DNA of 64,000 nucleotides from Dyadobacter psychrophilus. Lineage in GTDB: Bacteria; Bacteroidota; Bacteroidia; Cytophagales; Spirosomataceae. The notes below the pieces were generated by a model that did not search any database, had not been told where the DNA came from, and saw nothing but the letters and a program-made list of their open reading frames with translations. The DNA lies in NCBI RefSeq assembly GCF_900167945.1, contig NZ_FUZA01000008.1, positions 62,001 through 126,000 on the forward strand. The letters run 5' to 3'. The translations under genes were made by a program, and so were the position numbers. Positions 26,296-34,869 of this stretch are shown piece after piece. Each line of letters opens with the position of its first letter. The stretch's first letter is position 1.

Positions 26296-27183
26296 TCAGT
26301 TTGCTGCCTTCTTATTCTTCTTGTCAAAACTGAAAGTGCGGGAAAGGTTAAACCCGTAATGAATGTCGCCCTTACCCCAGGTGCCGGCCGTTTCCCCGAT
26401 AAATTGCTTTTCGATCATCCCCAGCGAATTGGTAAAATGCAATTGGAAAACGTGGCCGCCGGTCTCAATGTCAACCCCGAACGACATGGAATCATAATAT
26501 GGGGCGGTGATTGTGTTTTTTTCCCGCGCTGTATAAAAATATTCCCCGTTCAAAGAAACGCGTTTGGATAATTTGAACCTTCCACCTACACCAAGAGCCA
26601 GCAACACTTTTTCATCTCCCAAAACCTCTGGCTTGTTACGGTGCAGGAATGTAGGCGAAAGTTGTAAAGAAAGCCTTTCTCCAAATTTGCGGGCAATAAG
26701 AACCTGTGCGGAATAATATAGTTTGTCCTGAAATTCAAGTTCCTTGTTGACCGTCGCAACCCCGGTTCCGCCAAAAAGCGTTATCGAAACGGGAATGTTC
26801 CTGGCACCGTCGCTCTGTTTCAGCACTTTTAGTTTACCAAAAAAATCGTAAACCTTTTGTGAAGTGCTCCTGCCTACCCCAATCATGAAATCGTCCGTTA
26901 TCCCGTATTCAAAACCCATCCGCATTGTCGCCTGGTCCAGTCCGAAAAACTGGTAAGCACCCGAATTAAGCCGTCCAAAACGGTGTGAAATGCGAAAATC
27001 CAGATGCTTCTTTTTCATTGTTTCAACGGAATGCCCGTTGACGACGCGCGTGGATTTAAATGTGGCAGAAACGGGCACGGTAACCATGCTATCCTGCTTC
27101 GAAAGTTCGCTAAGCAGATCGTCCTGGGCATAGAGAACCGTTGTTGAACAAGTCAACATGAGCATTAGGCGGAGTAATTTCAT
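26296..27183 (-). CDS. DUF5777-family outer-membrane beta-barrel protein
   Basis: This 295-residue protein has a signal peptide (cleavage near VLYA-QDD) and a body of alternating strands (HRFGRLNSGAYQFFGLDQATMR is the family-like start). The C-terminus ends in NLSRTFSFDKKNKKAAN. I assign DUF5777 from memory of the Bacteroidota family. Its role is unknown. It lies 13 bp after the Rieske gene and 10 bp before yceI, so the three are almost certainly one transcript. Confidence 0.8.
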   Translation of the reverse strand: MKLLRLMLMLTCSTTVLYAQDDLLSELSKQDSMVTVPVSATFKSTRVVNGHSVETMKKKHLDFRISHRFGRLNSGAYQFFGLDQATMRMGFEYGITDDFMIGVGRSTSQKVYDFFGKLKVLKQSDGARNIPVSITLFGGTGVATVNKELEFQDKLYYSAQVLIARKFGERLSLQLSPTFLHRNKPEVLGDEKVLLALGVGGRFKLSKRVSLNGEYFYTAREKNTITAPYYDSMSFGVDIETGGHVFQLHFTNSLGMIEKQFIGETAGTWGKGDIHYGFNLSRTFSFDKKNKKAAN

Positions 27184-27196
27184 TGTTTTTGGGCAG

Positions 27197-27703
27197 TTAG
27201 GCTGTAACTGTTAATGTATTGCCGTCGGTGGAAAGGGCAGTTTTGTAAGCTTTTAATGCGGCTGTGGCCGGGCCTTGCGTCACAGCGCCGGTTAGTGCGT
27301 ATTCAGACTGGTGCGTAGGGCACTGAATGTTATTAGGCCCTGCCTGATATCGAACCGGATTTCCCTCGTGCGTGCAGATCTTGGATAAAGCAACATACTG
27401 GTTGGTGGACGTGAATGCCACCAAAACGTCGCCAAAAATTTCGTATTGTCCTGCCGTTTTCAGCTTTTTGGTTGCATCTTTGGTAAGGTCAATGGTGAAG
27501 TTGATTGCGGAGCCCGTGGTTGTGCCGGTAACCCCCGTGCCGCTGCCACCGCCGCCTGGATTTGGCTCCGGATCGTCGTCGCTTGATCCGCAGGCTGTCA
27601 TGGTGGTTCCGAGGCAATAAAAGGCCATGAGTGTGGAAGTGCTCAACCCAAGACTTCTCAGGAATTCACCTCTTTTCATTTTGTCTTCTTTAACGTTCTC
27701 CAT
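27197..27703 (-). CDS. Rieske [2Fe-2S] lipoprotein
   Basis: This is a 168-residue protein with a complete Rieske cluster motif: Cys110-x-His112 (CTH) and Cys128-x-x-His131 (CPTH). The N-terminus KRGEFLRSLGLSTSTLMAFYC looks like a degenerate Tat-type signal with a single Arg and ends in a possible lipobox MTAC (Cys38), followed by a Gly/Pro/Asp linker. It should be a membrane-tethered, periplasmic electron carrier. An alternative start at 27679 (MKRGEF) would give a more ordinary signal peptide. It heads a tight trio with DUF5777 and YceI and lies 41 bp after the membrane/beta-barrel gene. Confidence 0.9.
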   Translation of the reverse strand: MENVKEDKMKRGEFLRSLGLSTSTLMAFYCLGTTMTACGSSDDDPEPNPGGGGSGTGVTGTTTGSAINFTIDLTKDATKKLKTAGQYEIFGDVLVAFTSTNQYVALSKICTHEGNPVRYQAGPNNIQCPTHQSEYALTGAVTQGPATAALKAYKTALSTDGNTLTVTA

Positions 27704-27744
27704 AGTGAATAATAAATTAGTAGATACAATTCGGGTATGCGGCT

Positions 27745-29172
27745 CTATTTAAAGGCGGGTGTATAGCGCAATGATATCCACATTCCCACTGTTGTGAGAT
27801 TTACTTTTCCGTAACCGACACCTTTTACCGGAATGCGGATGTAAGGTTCAGCCACAAGGGATAATTTCTTCGTAATCGTACGTTCGTAGCCAACGGATGC
27901 ATTGATATGGCTTAGTAAGAACCAGCCCGTTTTGCCTTGCCAGTACGGTTTTTGGCCATGAATATAATGTTCATAATTATAGTTGTAACGCTCTTTTTGG
28001 GCATAATATGAGGACACCCCCGTCCCGACAAACCATTTAGACTGCTCATCTCGAACAACATTATACCGCAGCCCCACAGGGATTTCGAACATTGTGCAAC
28101 TACCGTCAACGTCATAAGGTGTATTAATGTCTGTGACATATTTTGGCAATTTATACTCGCCCGCATTCGCAGTATAATCCTTTACGCTGCGAACAACACC
28201 TGCTTGCAGATAAAGTCGCGACGATAAGCCATATTCAATCAACAATGAAAATGCTGCTCCGGGCTTTGTATAATTTTTAAAACCAACCGTCGACAAATCC
28301 GGCGAATAACCTAGTCTCACAGCCCATTTGGCATAATCCTTTTTTACTTTTTCAGGCTTTGCGGGTTCACTAGCAGGTTCTGGCGCACTAAATGTTACCG
28401 CGGGGATTTCAGGTTGGTTTTCCCAATTCAATGTTCTGCTTGCTAATGTTGCGGCTGAAATCAGTAACCGGGCCTGATCCTCACTGATTGTCTGTTCTAT
28501 CCTATCCTGATTTGCTATAATATCCTGACTTACCGCATTATTCCCTAAAACTGACCTTACTGCTTTGCTTTCAGCAATCTTGTTAATGGAAAAAGCCCCG
28601 TCGCCTCCCTCCTGCTTTGAGCGGTTAGGCTCTAAGTACACTCCGCCTGTCTTAGACTGGCTCCGGGGCAATTTTTTCCTGCGTTGGTAATCGGTAATGT
28701 TTGAATTTGATATAGAGGACGATTTCGCAATTTCCGCTTCCTTATTACGTATCATTTTAGAGACAGAGGGAGCCGCTGGCTCCTTGGATTTCCTTGTTGC
28801 ATTCTCTTCCGCCCTGGAAACAGGGGGAGCCACTGGATCCTCGGGTTTCCTTGTTGCATTCTCTTCCGCCCTGGAAACAGGATGAGCCGCTGGCTCTTCC
28901 AGTCTCGGTGTTATGGCTACATTCTGCTTTGTTTTTGCACTTTCTGAGACTGTACTTTTAGTGAAAAAGTAAACTACAAATCCAGCCGGAACCAGCAATG
29001 CCAGTAAACCCAATGGCCACCATTTTTTAAACCAACCGCCTGCGACTTTCCCGTCGTGCGCGTCCAAACGTTTCTTTAATTTATTCCAATCCTCCGGGTC
29101 AAACTGTGGATCAAGCTCTTCTGATGACTTTCTGAAGAGCTTATCCAGTTCGTCATCTGGTAACTCTATCAT
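27745..29172 (-). CDS. Inner-membrane anchored protein with C-terminal outer-membrane beta-barrel domain, next to ECF sigma
   Basis: This is a 475-residue protein. An acidic cytoplasmic N-terminus (ELPDDELDKLFRKSSEELDP, then FDPEDWNKLKKRL) resembles short anti-sigma-like segments. One membrane helix (WWPLGLLALLVPAGFVVYFF, about 50-70) leads into a long low-complexity linker that contains 19-residue repeats (VSRAEENATRK). The final roughly 190 residues look like an outer-membrane barrel (WAVRLGYSPDLSTVGF to MWISLRYTPAFK). The start at 29172 is the ATG of MIELP; it overlaps the end of the sigma gene by 20 bp, so the two are translationally coupled. Function as a sigma regulator spanning the envelope is inference. 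Confidence 0.8.
   Translation of the reverse strand: MIELPDDELDKLFRKSSEELDPQFDPEDWNKLKKRLDAHDGKVAGGWFKKWWPLGLLALLVPAGFVVYFFTKSTVSESAKTKQNVAITPRLEEPAAHPVSRAEENATRKPEDPVAPPVSRAEENATRKSKEPAAPSVSKMIRNKEAEIAKSSSISNSNITDYQRRKKLPRSQSKTGGVYLEPNRSKQEGGDGAFSINKIAESKAVRSVLGNNAVSQDIIANQDRIEQTISEDQARLLISAATLASRTLNWENQPEIPAVTFSAPEPASEPAKPEKVKKDYAKWAVRLGYSPDLSTVGFKNYTKPGAAFSLLIEYGLSSRLYLQAGVVRSVKDYTANAGEYKLPKYVTDINTPYDVDGSCTMFEIPVGLRYNVVRDEQSKWFVGTGVSSYYAQKERYNYNYEHYIHGQKPYWQGKTGWFLLSHINASVGYERTITKKLSLVAEPYIRIPVKGVGYGKVNLTTVGMWISLRYTPAFK
28789..28881. repeat. 57-bp tandem direct repeat inside the beta-barrel fusion gene
   Basis: A 36-bp block is identical at 28789-28824 and 28846-28881, giving a 57-bp period. 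It encodes the 19-residue linker repeat with VSRAEENATRK; a third, decayed copy lies at about 28730-28788. It lengthens the periplasmic linker in steps and is a likely site of copy-number change. Confidence 0.85.
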
Positions 29173-29722
29173 AATCGCCAATATTTATTTTGGATAACAT
29201 TTCTCTTAATTTTTCTCTTGCACGCGACAAATTAGACTTTGACGCCCCTACCGAAATATTCAGCTGGTCTGCAATCTCTTCGTGTGTATAGCCGTCTATT
29301 ACTGATAAACTAAATACAATTCTGTAAGAAGGGGTCAGTCTTTGGATCAGCTCCATCAGTTCTTCATGCGCGAGCTTGCTGATAACTGTTTCATCAACGG
29401 TCACATTGTCCGCAACTTCCACATCATCAAAAACATCGCGGCGTACTTCTTGTCTGTAATGATCGAGGGCTGTGTTAATCATAATTCTGCTCAACCAGGT
29501 TTTAAATGAACGGCTGGAATCAAAAGTATCCAGCTTTGTAAAAACCTTATAAAATCCATCGTTGAGTATTTCTTTCGCCTCTTCCCTGCTACGTGTATAA
29601 CGTAGACAAATGCTCATAGCATAGCCGTAAAACTGTTTGTACAACAGCTCCTGACTGCGGCGGTTTTTCTGTAAACAGCCGTCGAGTAGTTCAATAAGAA
29701 CAGCGGAGGTATACCCGGGCAT
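29153..29722 (-). CDS. ECF RNA polymerase sigma factor (sigma-70 family)
   Basis: This is a 189-residue sigma factor starting at MPGYTSAVLIELLDGCLQKN; the frame is open 21 codons further but without family similarity. Region 2 is ELLYKQFYGYAMSICLRYTRSREEAKEILNDGF and region 4 is the HTH around YTHEEIADQLNISVGASKSNLSRAREKL. It is followed at once, with a 20-bp overlap, by the membrane/barrel fusion gene, and then by the Rieske, DUF5777 and YceI genes on the same strand. Its target promoters are unknown. Confidence 0.92.
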   Translation of the reverse strand: MPGYTSAVLIELLDGCLQKNRRSQELLYKQFYGYAMSICLRYTRSREEAKEILNDGFYKVFTKLDTFDSSRSFKTWLSRIMINTALDHYRQEVRRDVFDDVEVADNVTVDETVISKLAHEELMELIQRLTPSYRIVFSLSVIDGYTHEEIADQLNISVGASKSNLSRAREKLREMLSKINIGDYDRVTR

Positions 29723-29827
29723 GCTATTTGCTCTTTTATCACTATTACGAGAAACCCAAAGCCAGGGTTGCTTGCAAGGTTGCAATTTTTTAGTGATTTT
29801 TTATAACTATTTGATAATGTTTTAATT

Positions 29828-29886
29828 AAGTCACGAATTACCTGTGACTTTTACCCTTCCACACGTAAAATGTGTGGATTTTTTTT
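29828..29886 (+). terminator. Two hairpins, the second terminator-like, in the leader of the acyltransferase gene
   Basis: AAGTCAC (29828-29834) pairs with GTGACTT (29844-29850), and TCCACAC (29858-29864) pairs with GTGTGGA (29872-29878), followed by a run of eight T residues to 29886. The gene to the left is on the minus strand, so on the plus strand this can only end a leader RNA. An attenuator in front of the acyltransferase gene, or the end of a small RNA, would fit. Confidence 0.6.
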
Positions 29887-29925
29887 CCAAATTGATAGGC
29901 ATAGCTTAATTACTCGACGTTATAA

Positions 29926-29941
29926 TCCTGACCGGTCAGGA
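29926..29941 (+). promoter_or_regulatory. 16-bp perfect palindrome overlapping the ribosome site of the acyltransferase gene
   Basis: TCCTGACCGGTCAGGA is self-complementary and ends 8 bp before the ATG at 29950. The AGGAG-like ribosome site (29938-29942) is its right arm, so an RNA hairpin would hide the site. As DNA it could be a repressor operator. Confidence 0.6.
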
Positions 29942-29949
29942 GCAATGGA

Positions 29950-31032
29950 ATGACTGAAAATCGCCCTCATCTCAACATTATTGACTCCCGTTTCCTCGAA
30001 CTGGATGCGTTACGCGGACTTGCAGCCATCATGGTTGTCCTGTTTCACTATACAATTAATTCTAATGCTGTACTGCTCGGATGGGAATTCCGGTATGGTG
30101 TCACCGGCGTTGATATTTTCTTTATGATCAGCGGTTTTGTGATATTCCTGACCATATCCAGGGTAAAACAATGGCAGGATTTTGTGGTTTCAAGATTTGC
30201 AAGGTTGTACCCGGCATTCTGGTGCTGCATGTTTCTGACGGCAATCGTTACAATGTTTTTCGAACCGGAATTGGTCAATTTGCAAAGGCTACTAGCGAAT
30301 ATAACCATGATGCCGATATTTTTCGGACAGGAAAACATGGATCAATCGTACTGGACATTATTGGTTGAACTGATTTTCTATTTTTGGATCCTGGTGCTGC
30401 TGGTTATTGGAAAAATCAGAAGCATTGTAGGCGCTGGTCTGACATTTACTGTCCTGATTGTTCTTTTTCACGCGTTTTCACCACAATATCCAAGTTTTCA
30501 CGAGTTCGCCACAAGGAAAATCGAGCTACTGAACCACTTTCCGCTTTTCTTCTCCGGGATACTTTTTTACCTCATCAGGAATGGAATTCATGTGCGCCGA
30601 AACTCTTTGCTGATTGTTTTCAGCCTTTTAGCTGCCTGTTTCCTGCACTATCAGGGCGGCAGGTCACAATATCATGTAACACCGACCGAACATTATGTGA
30701 TCTTCGCTATTTTTCACATTGTTTTCGCATTGGCAATATTTGGCAAACTCGGATTCCTGAATCAGGCACCTTTGCTGTTTCTGGGAAAAATATCCTATTG
30801 CCTGTATCTCGTCCATCAGTACATTGGCATGCGTTTGCTGTTGATTTTTACCGATTTTTGGCACATAAATATTTATCCTGCACTGCTGATTACGATTGCA
30901 ATGGTAGTTTTTATCGCCTACCTGGTCAACAAATTTGTAGAGATCCCGGCTAATCTTTTGATCCGTAACTGGTACAAACACCGGAACCAGAAAGGCTCAC
31001 ATACCCGGTCCCGTGAGATCGCCATGCAATAG
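29950..31032 (+). CDS. Acyltransferase-3 family membrane protein (OafA/YrhL type)
   Basis: This is a 360-residue, about 10-helix membrane protein. It opens with the family motif FLELDALRGLAAIMVVLFHY, which has the conserved Arg and His, then GVTGVDIFFMISGFVIF. Such enzymes move acetyl or other acyl groups onto exported glycans or lipids. The substrate is unknown. Its leader contains two hairpins and a palindrome over the ribosome site, suggesting regulation after transcription starts. Confidence 0.92.
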   Translation: MTENRPHLNIIDSRFLELDALRGLAAIMVVLFHYTINSNAVLLGWEFRYGVTGVDIFFMISGFVIFLTISRVKQWQDFVVSRFARLYPAFWCCMFLTAIVTMFFEPELVNLQRLLANITMMPIFFGQENMDQSYWTLLVELIFYFWILVLLVIGKIRSIVGAGLTFTVLIVLFHAFSPQYPSFHEFATRKIELLNHFPLFFSGILFYLIRNGIHVRRNSLLIVFSLLAACFLHYQGGRSQYHVTPTEHYVIFAIFHIVFALAIFGKLGFLNQAPLLFLGKISYCLYLVHQYIGMRLLLIFTDFWHINIYPALLITIAMVVFIAYLVNKFVEIPANLLIRNWYKHRNQKGSHTRSREIAMQ

Positions 31033-31047
31033 TTTCCGTATCTTACT

Positions 31048-31055
31048 TACTTTTG
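31048..31055 (+). promoter_or_regulatory. -7 box TACTTTTG upstream of the ABC exporter
   Basis: This octamer matches TAnnTTTG exactly, 70 bp before the ABC gene start at 31125, in the gap after the acyltransferase gene. No clear TTTG lies at -33, so support is partial. Confidence 0.45.
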
Positions 31056-31124
31056 CTGCCTAGCTGCGCATATTTGAATAGTTTTTTCAAATAATGTGTT
31101 CCATATGCACTATACTGATTATTA

Positions 31125-32936
31125 ATGGCCAAAAGTGAAACTACTCCTGAACAACCGTCGCCATTTGCGGTGCGGAAAATAAGCTGGCAAGGGCTTAAAA
31201 CGACACTTGATCTGCTCAAATACCTTCGGCCCTACCGGATCACATTCTTTATCGGGCTGGTATTTCTCGCGCTTTCCACTGCTACGTCGCTGGCGTTTCC
31301 CAAGCTGGTCGGCAGCATTATCGAAGTCATTGAGGGAAAATCGCCTTATACAATCAATCAGATAACGCTTTTCCTGTTTTTTGTGCTGATATGCCAGGCG
31401 GTGTTTTCCTATTTTCGTGTTTATCTCTTTACCAAAGTCAGTGAACTGGCAATGACTAATATCCGGTCAGATGTTTTTACCAAAATCATCACCTTACCCA
31501 TTGCCTTTCTCGAACAGCGTCGCGTAGGAGAGCTGACAAGCCGCATTACTTCTGACGTTTCTCAACTCCAGGGATTGCTTTCTTTCACATTAGCAGAGGT
31601 TTTCAGGCAGGTCGCTACCCTGGTCGTCGGCGTTTCCATTCTCTTTTATACGTCATGGAAACTGACGCTTTTCATGCTGGCCACATTTCCGGTCCTGGTT
31701 ATTGCTTCCGTATTTTTCGGTCGGCATCAGCGCAGGCTTTCCAAAAAAGTGCAGGACGAGCTGGCTGCGGCCAATGTGGTTGTGGAGGAAACATTGCAGT
31801 CAGTTAATGTGGTCAAAGCATTCACCAATGAGCCACTGGAAGTAAACCGTTATCAGCAAATCCTGAAAAAAGTCGTAGATCTTTCGCTCTATGCTGCTGC
31901 ATTTCGGGGCGGGTTTGTCTCATTTATTATTTTTGCGCTTTTTGGCGGGATCGTCGGTGTTGTATGGTATGGCGCCGGGCTTGTCCAGGCGGGCGAATTC
32001 GGGCTTTCTGATCTTTTTACATTTATACTTTACACCACATTCATAGGTGCATCCATCAGCGGAATGGGAGACCTCTATGCACAGATCAACCGCGTGATCG
32101 GCGCTTCTGAGCGGATTTTTGAAATATTGGAGGAAGAACCTGAGCTGGATCTCGAAACCGCGAAAAACGCTTCGGCCAGTCCAATCGAAGGAAGCATTGC
32201 ATATCAGGATGTGCACTTCTCCTACCCATCCCGCCCCGATCTTGCTGTTTTAAAAGGGATATCATTTCAAATTCAGGCAGGAGAAAAAATTGCCCTGGTG
32301 GGTTACAGCGGCGCTGGAAAGTCTACGATCATCCAGTTGCTTATGCGTTTTTATGATTACCAAACGGGCAACATTCTCGTCGATGGCAAATCTCTTAATG
32401 AATATGGCCTCACTGAATTACGCAAGAACATTGCCATTGTGCCGCAGGAAGTAATGCTTTTTGGCGGAACGATCTATGAAAACATTGCCTATGGAAAAGC
32501 CAACGCAACCCGGGAGGAAATTCACGACGCTGCCAGGCGCGCCCATGCCAGAGAATTTATTGATACATTTCCCGAAAAGTTTGAAACAGTCGTCGGTGAA
32601 CGCGGCATCAAGCTTTCAGGCGGGCAGCGCCAGCGCATCGCCATTGCACGTGCCATTCTGAAAGATCCCAAGATTCTGATCCTCGATGAAGCAACAAGTT
32701 CACTCGATGCAGAATCTGAAAAGCTGGTGCAGATCGCACTTGACGAATTAATGAAAAACCGCACCACGATCGTCATAGCGCATCGTTTGGCAACGATCCG
32801 GAAAGTGGATATGATTTATGTGATCCGCGAGGGCCGCATTGCGGAATCTGGTACGCATCAGCAATTAACAGTTATGAACAATGGTTTATACGCAAATCTG
32901 ATCAAATTGCAGTTTGAAACCGCAGAAAGCAATTGA
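31125..32936 (+). CDS. ABC exporter, fused membrane and ATPase domains
   Basis: This is a 603-residue half-transporter of the MsbA/BmrA type that would work as a dimer. Six membrane helices fill residues about 35-330. The ATPase has Walker A GYSGAGKST, Q-loop region VPQEVMLFG, signature LSGGQRQR, Walker B ILILDEATSSLD and the H-loop IVIAHRL. The substrate could be lipid or drug and cannot be told. Its stop TGA overlaps the ATG of the next gene (TGATG), so the two are coupled. Confidence 0.94.
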   Translation: MAKSETTPEQPSPFAVRKISWQGLKTTLDLLKYLRPYRITFFIGLVFLALSTATSLAFPKLVGSIIEVIEGKSPYTINQITLFLFFVLICQAVFSYFRVYLFTKVSELAMTNIRSDVFTKIITLPIAFLEQRRVGELTSRITSDVSQLQGLLSFTLAEVFRQVATLVVGVSILFYTSWKLTLFMLATFPVLVIASVFFGRHQRRLSKKVQDELAAANVVVEETLQSVNVVKAFTNEPLEVNRYQQILKKVVDLSLYAAAFRGGFVSFIIFALFGGIVGVVWYGAGLVQAGEFGLSDLFTFILYTTFIGASISGMGDLYAQINRVIGASERIFEILEEEPELDLETAKNASASPIEGSIAYQDVHFSYPSRPDLAVLKGISFQIQAGEKIALVGYSGAGKSTIIQLLMRFYDYQTGNILVDGKSLNEYGLTELRKNIAIVPQEVMLFGGTIYENIAYGKANATREEIHDAARRAHAREFIDTFPEKFETVVGERGIKLSGGQRQRIAIARAILKDPKILILDEATSSLDAESEKLVQIALDELMKNRTTIVIAHRLATIRKVDMIYVIREGRIAESGTHQQLTVMNNGLYANLIKLQFETAESN

Positions 32937-34744
32937 TGGAAACAAGCAGCATAACCCAAAGATCCCCACGAGAATTTTTTGAAACAGAAAAAAACAAAGC
33001 AGCCATCGCGGAAGCAGCCGCTTTGCAGAACTTCAATCAGCTAGCCATTGCCAGGTTGCTCGTATTTTTTGCTATGATTTTCTTCCTATGGCTCTGGAAT
33101 AATCAAAATCAGCCCGCTTGGGGATTAGTAGCACTCGGTTTACTCATTATTTTCCTCATTTCAATGCGCCGTCAGCAGGCCGCAAAGAGGTTGCGCGATT
33201 TGCAGCGTAATTTGGGCATTATCAACTCAGATGAGCTCAACAGACTTTCATTCCGCTTCACCCGGGACGACTCAGGCTTGCAATTTCAGGAAAAGGAACA
33301 TGCTTTTGGAAGCGATCTGGACATATTTGGAGAGTATTCCTTATACAAACTTTTAAACCGCACGCGAACCGCTGAAGGAAGCCACCGATTTGCCAATTGG
33401 CTTAAAAATCATGCAGATACAAAAGAGATCCGGCTCAGGCAGGAAGCTGCTGCCGAATTCAGCAGGCATCCTGAAATGATCCAGTCTCTGGAAGCAACTG
33501 CATTACTACATGAACACGCCGCGCAGCAACTGGGCGAATTTCGCCAATGGTCCAGGGAATTCATGGATAAAGACCTGGCGCGATTGTTGAATTTTCGATG
33601 GTTTAGCGTTATTACTGTTTCTATTGCAATCCTTTTTCTATTTTCAATCCTTCCTGCCTGGCCCTTGTTGTTGTGCATCGCTGTCAATGTTGTGCTGATA
33701 GCGCGTTTCAAAGCGTACATTGACTCCGTTACAAACCGGACAACCGCCCTGGGAAAAACATTGGTTTCCTATGGTGAGATCCTGGAAGTTGCCCAATCCT
33801 TTCCTTACCAGTCGCCATGGTGGACGGGTCGCAAGGAGCGAATTAAAGGTTCGGGCAATGCATTGAAACAAGTAGGCGTGCTTTTCGCAAGGCTGGATTA
33901 CCGCAACAATATCTTTTTCTCCCTGCTTGTGGGCATTCCAACGCTCTGGGATATATTTTGCCTCGCAGGACTCGAAACCTGGAAACAAAATCACCACGAC
34001 AAGCTTGCTGATTGGCTGGAAGTCCTCGCCGATGCAGAAGCAATGAACAGTTTAGCAGGCCATGCATTTGCCAATCCCGAATATATTGCACCGGATGTAA
34101 CCGACTCGCCTGAATTTCAAATTGATACCATTGCAATGGGCCATCCGCTCATACCATTGGAGCGACGCATTAGCAATGATTTCAGTGTTTCGGGCACGGG
34201 ACATACGATACTGGTAACCGGCTCCAATATGTCCGGCAAAAGCACATTCCTCCGGACAATCGGGCTTAATTTTGTATTGGCGCAAATGGGGGCTGTGGTA
34301 AGTGCGAAGACTTTTAAATGTGCTCCGGTGCGCGTTTTCAGCAGCATGCGCACGCAGGATTCGCTGGAAGAAAGCACCTCGTCTTTTTATGCTGAACTAA
34401 AAAGATTGCGAAAACTGCTGGAACTGGCCGATGAACGAAACTCAGCGCCTGTTTTTTATTTATTGGATGAAATTCTGAAAGGCACGAATTCCTCCGACCG
34501 CCACCGGGGAGCAGAAGCATTGATCCGGCAATTGCACACTAAAAAAGCATCAGGCCTTGTTTCCACGCACGATCTCGAACTGGGAGAATGGGGCGCAACA
34601 GAAAATTATGTGCACAATTTTCATTTCAGGTCCGATGTTGAAAACGGCGAACTGCTGTTCGATTACAGGCTTCACGACGGGATTTGCAAAAGTTTTAATG
34701 CTTCGGAATTAATGCGGATGATGGGCATTGACATAGGCAAATAA
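32936..34744 (+). CDS. Membrane-anchored MutS-like ATPase
   Basis: This 602-residue protein starts at the ATG overlapping the ABC stop. Two N-terminal hydrophobic segments (about 40-80) and a second pair in the middle (about 220-260) flank helical MutS core-like sequence. The C-terminal third is a MutS domain V ATPase with Walker A GSNMSGKST (429-437), then SSMRTQDSLEESTSSFYAEL and Walker B FYLLDEILKGTNSSDR. It lacks the mismatch-reading N-terminal domains of MutS1 and the Smr/KOW parts of MutS2. A role in classic mismatch repair is unlikely, and its function is unknown. Confidence 0.88.
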   Translation: METSSITQRSPREFFETEKNKAAIAEAAALQNFNQLAIARLLVFFAMIFFLWLWNNQNQPAWGLVALGLLIIFLISMRRQQAAKRLRDLQRNLGIINSDELNRLSFRFTRDDSGLQFQEKEHAFGSDLDIFGEYSLYKLLNRTRTAEGSHRFANWLKNHADTKEIRLRQEAAAEFSRHPEMIQSLEATALLHEHAAQQLGEFRQWSREFMDKDLARLLNFRWFSVITVSIAILFLFSILPAWPLLLCIAVNVVLIARFKAYIDSVTNRTTALGKTLVSYGEILEVAQSFPYQSPWWTGRKERIKGSGNALKQVGVLFARLDYRNNIFFSLLVGIPTLWDIFCLAGLETWKQNHHDKLADWLEVLADAEAMNSLAGHAFANPEYIAPDVTDSPEFQIDTIAMGHPLIPLERRISNDFSVSGTGHTILVTGSNMSGKSTFLRTIGLNFVLAQMGAVVSAKTFKCAPVRVFSSMRTQDSLEESTSSFYAELKRLRKLLELADERNSAPVFYLLDEILKGTNSSDRHRGAEALIRQLHTKKASGLVSTHDLELGEWGATENYVHNFHFRSDVENGELLFDYRLHDGICKSFNASELMRMMGIDIGK

Positions 34745-34869
34745 TGTTTTGCCGGGATTTGCGTAACTTTACAGAGTACAATTACGTTTCTTAGTTCTGA
34801 TAGTGGATTAAGGATTTATAATTAGATTTAATACTTAATTAATAACAAATAACGATTACTGAAACCTGA

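Noticed and set aside
28697..28885. Plus-strand 62-codon frame with internal repeats
   Set aside because: It is the complement of the linker repeats in the sigma-linked membrane gene; its repeats are inherited from that coding sequence.
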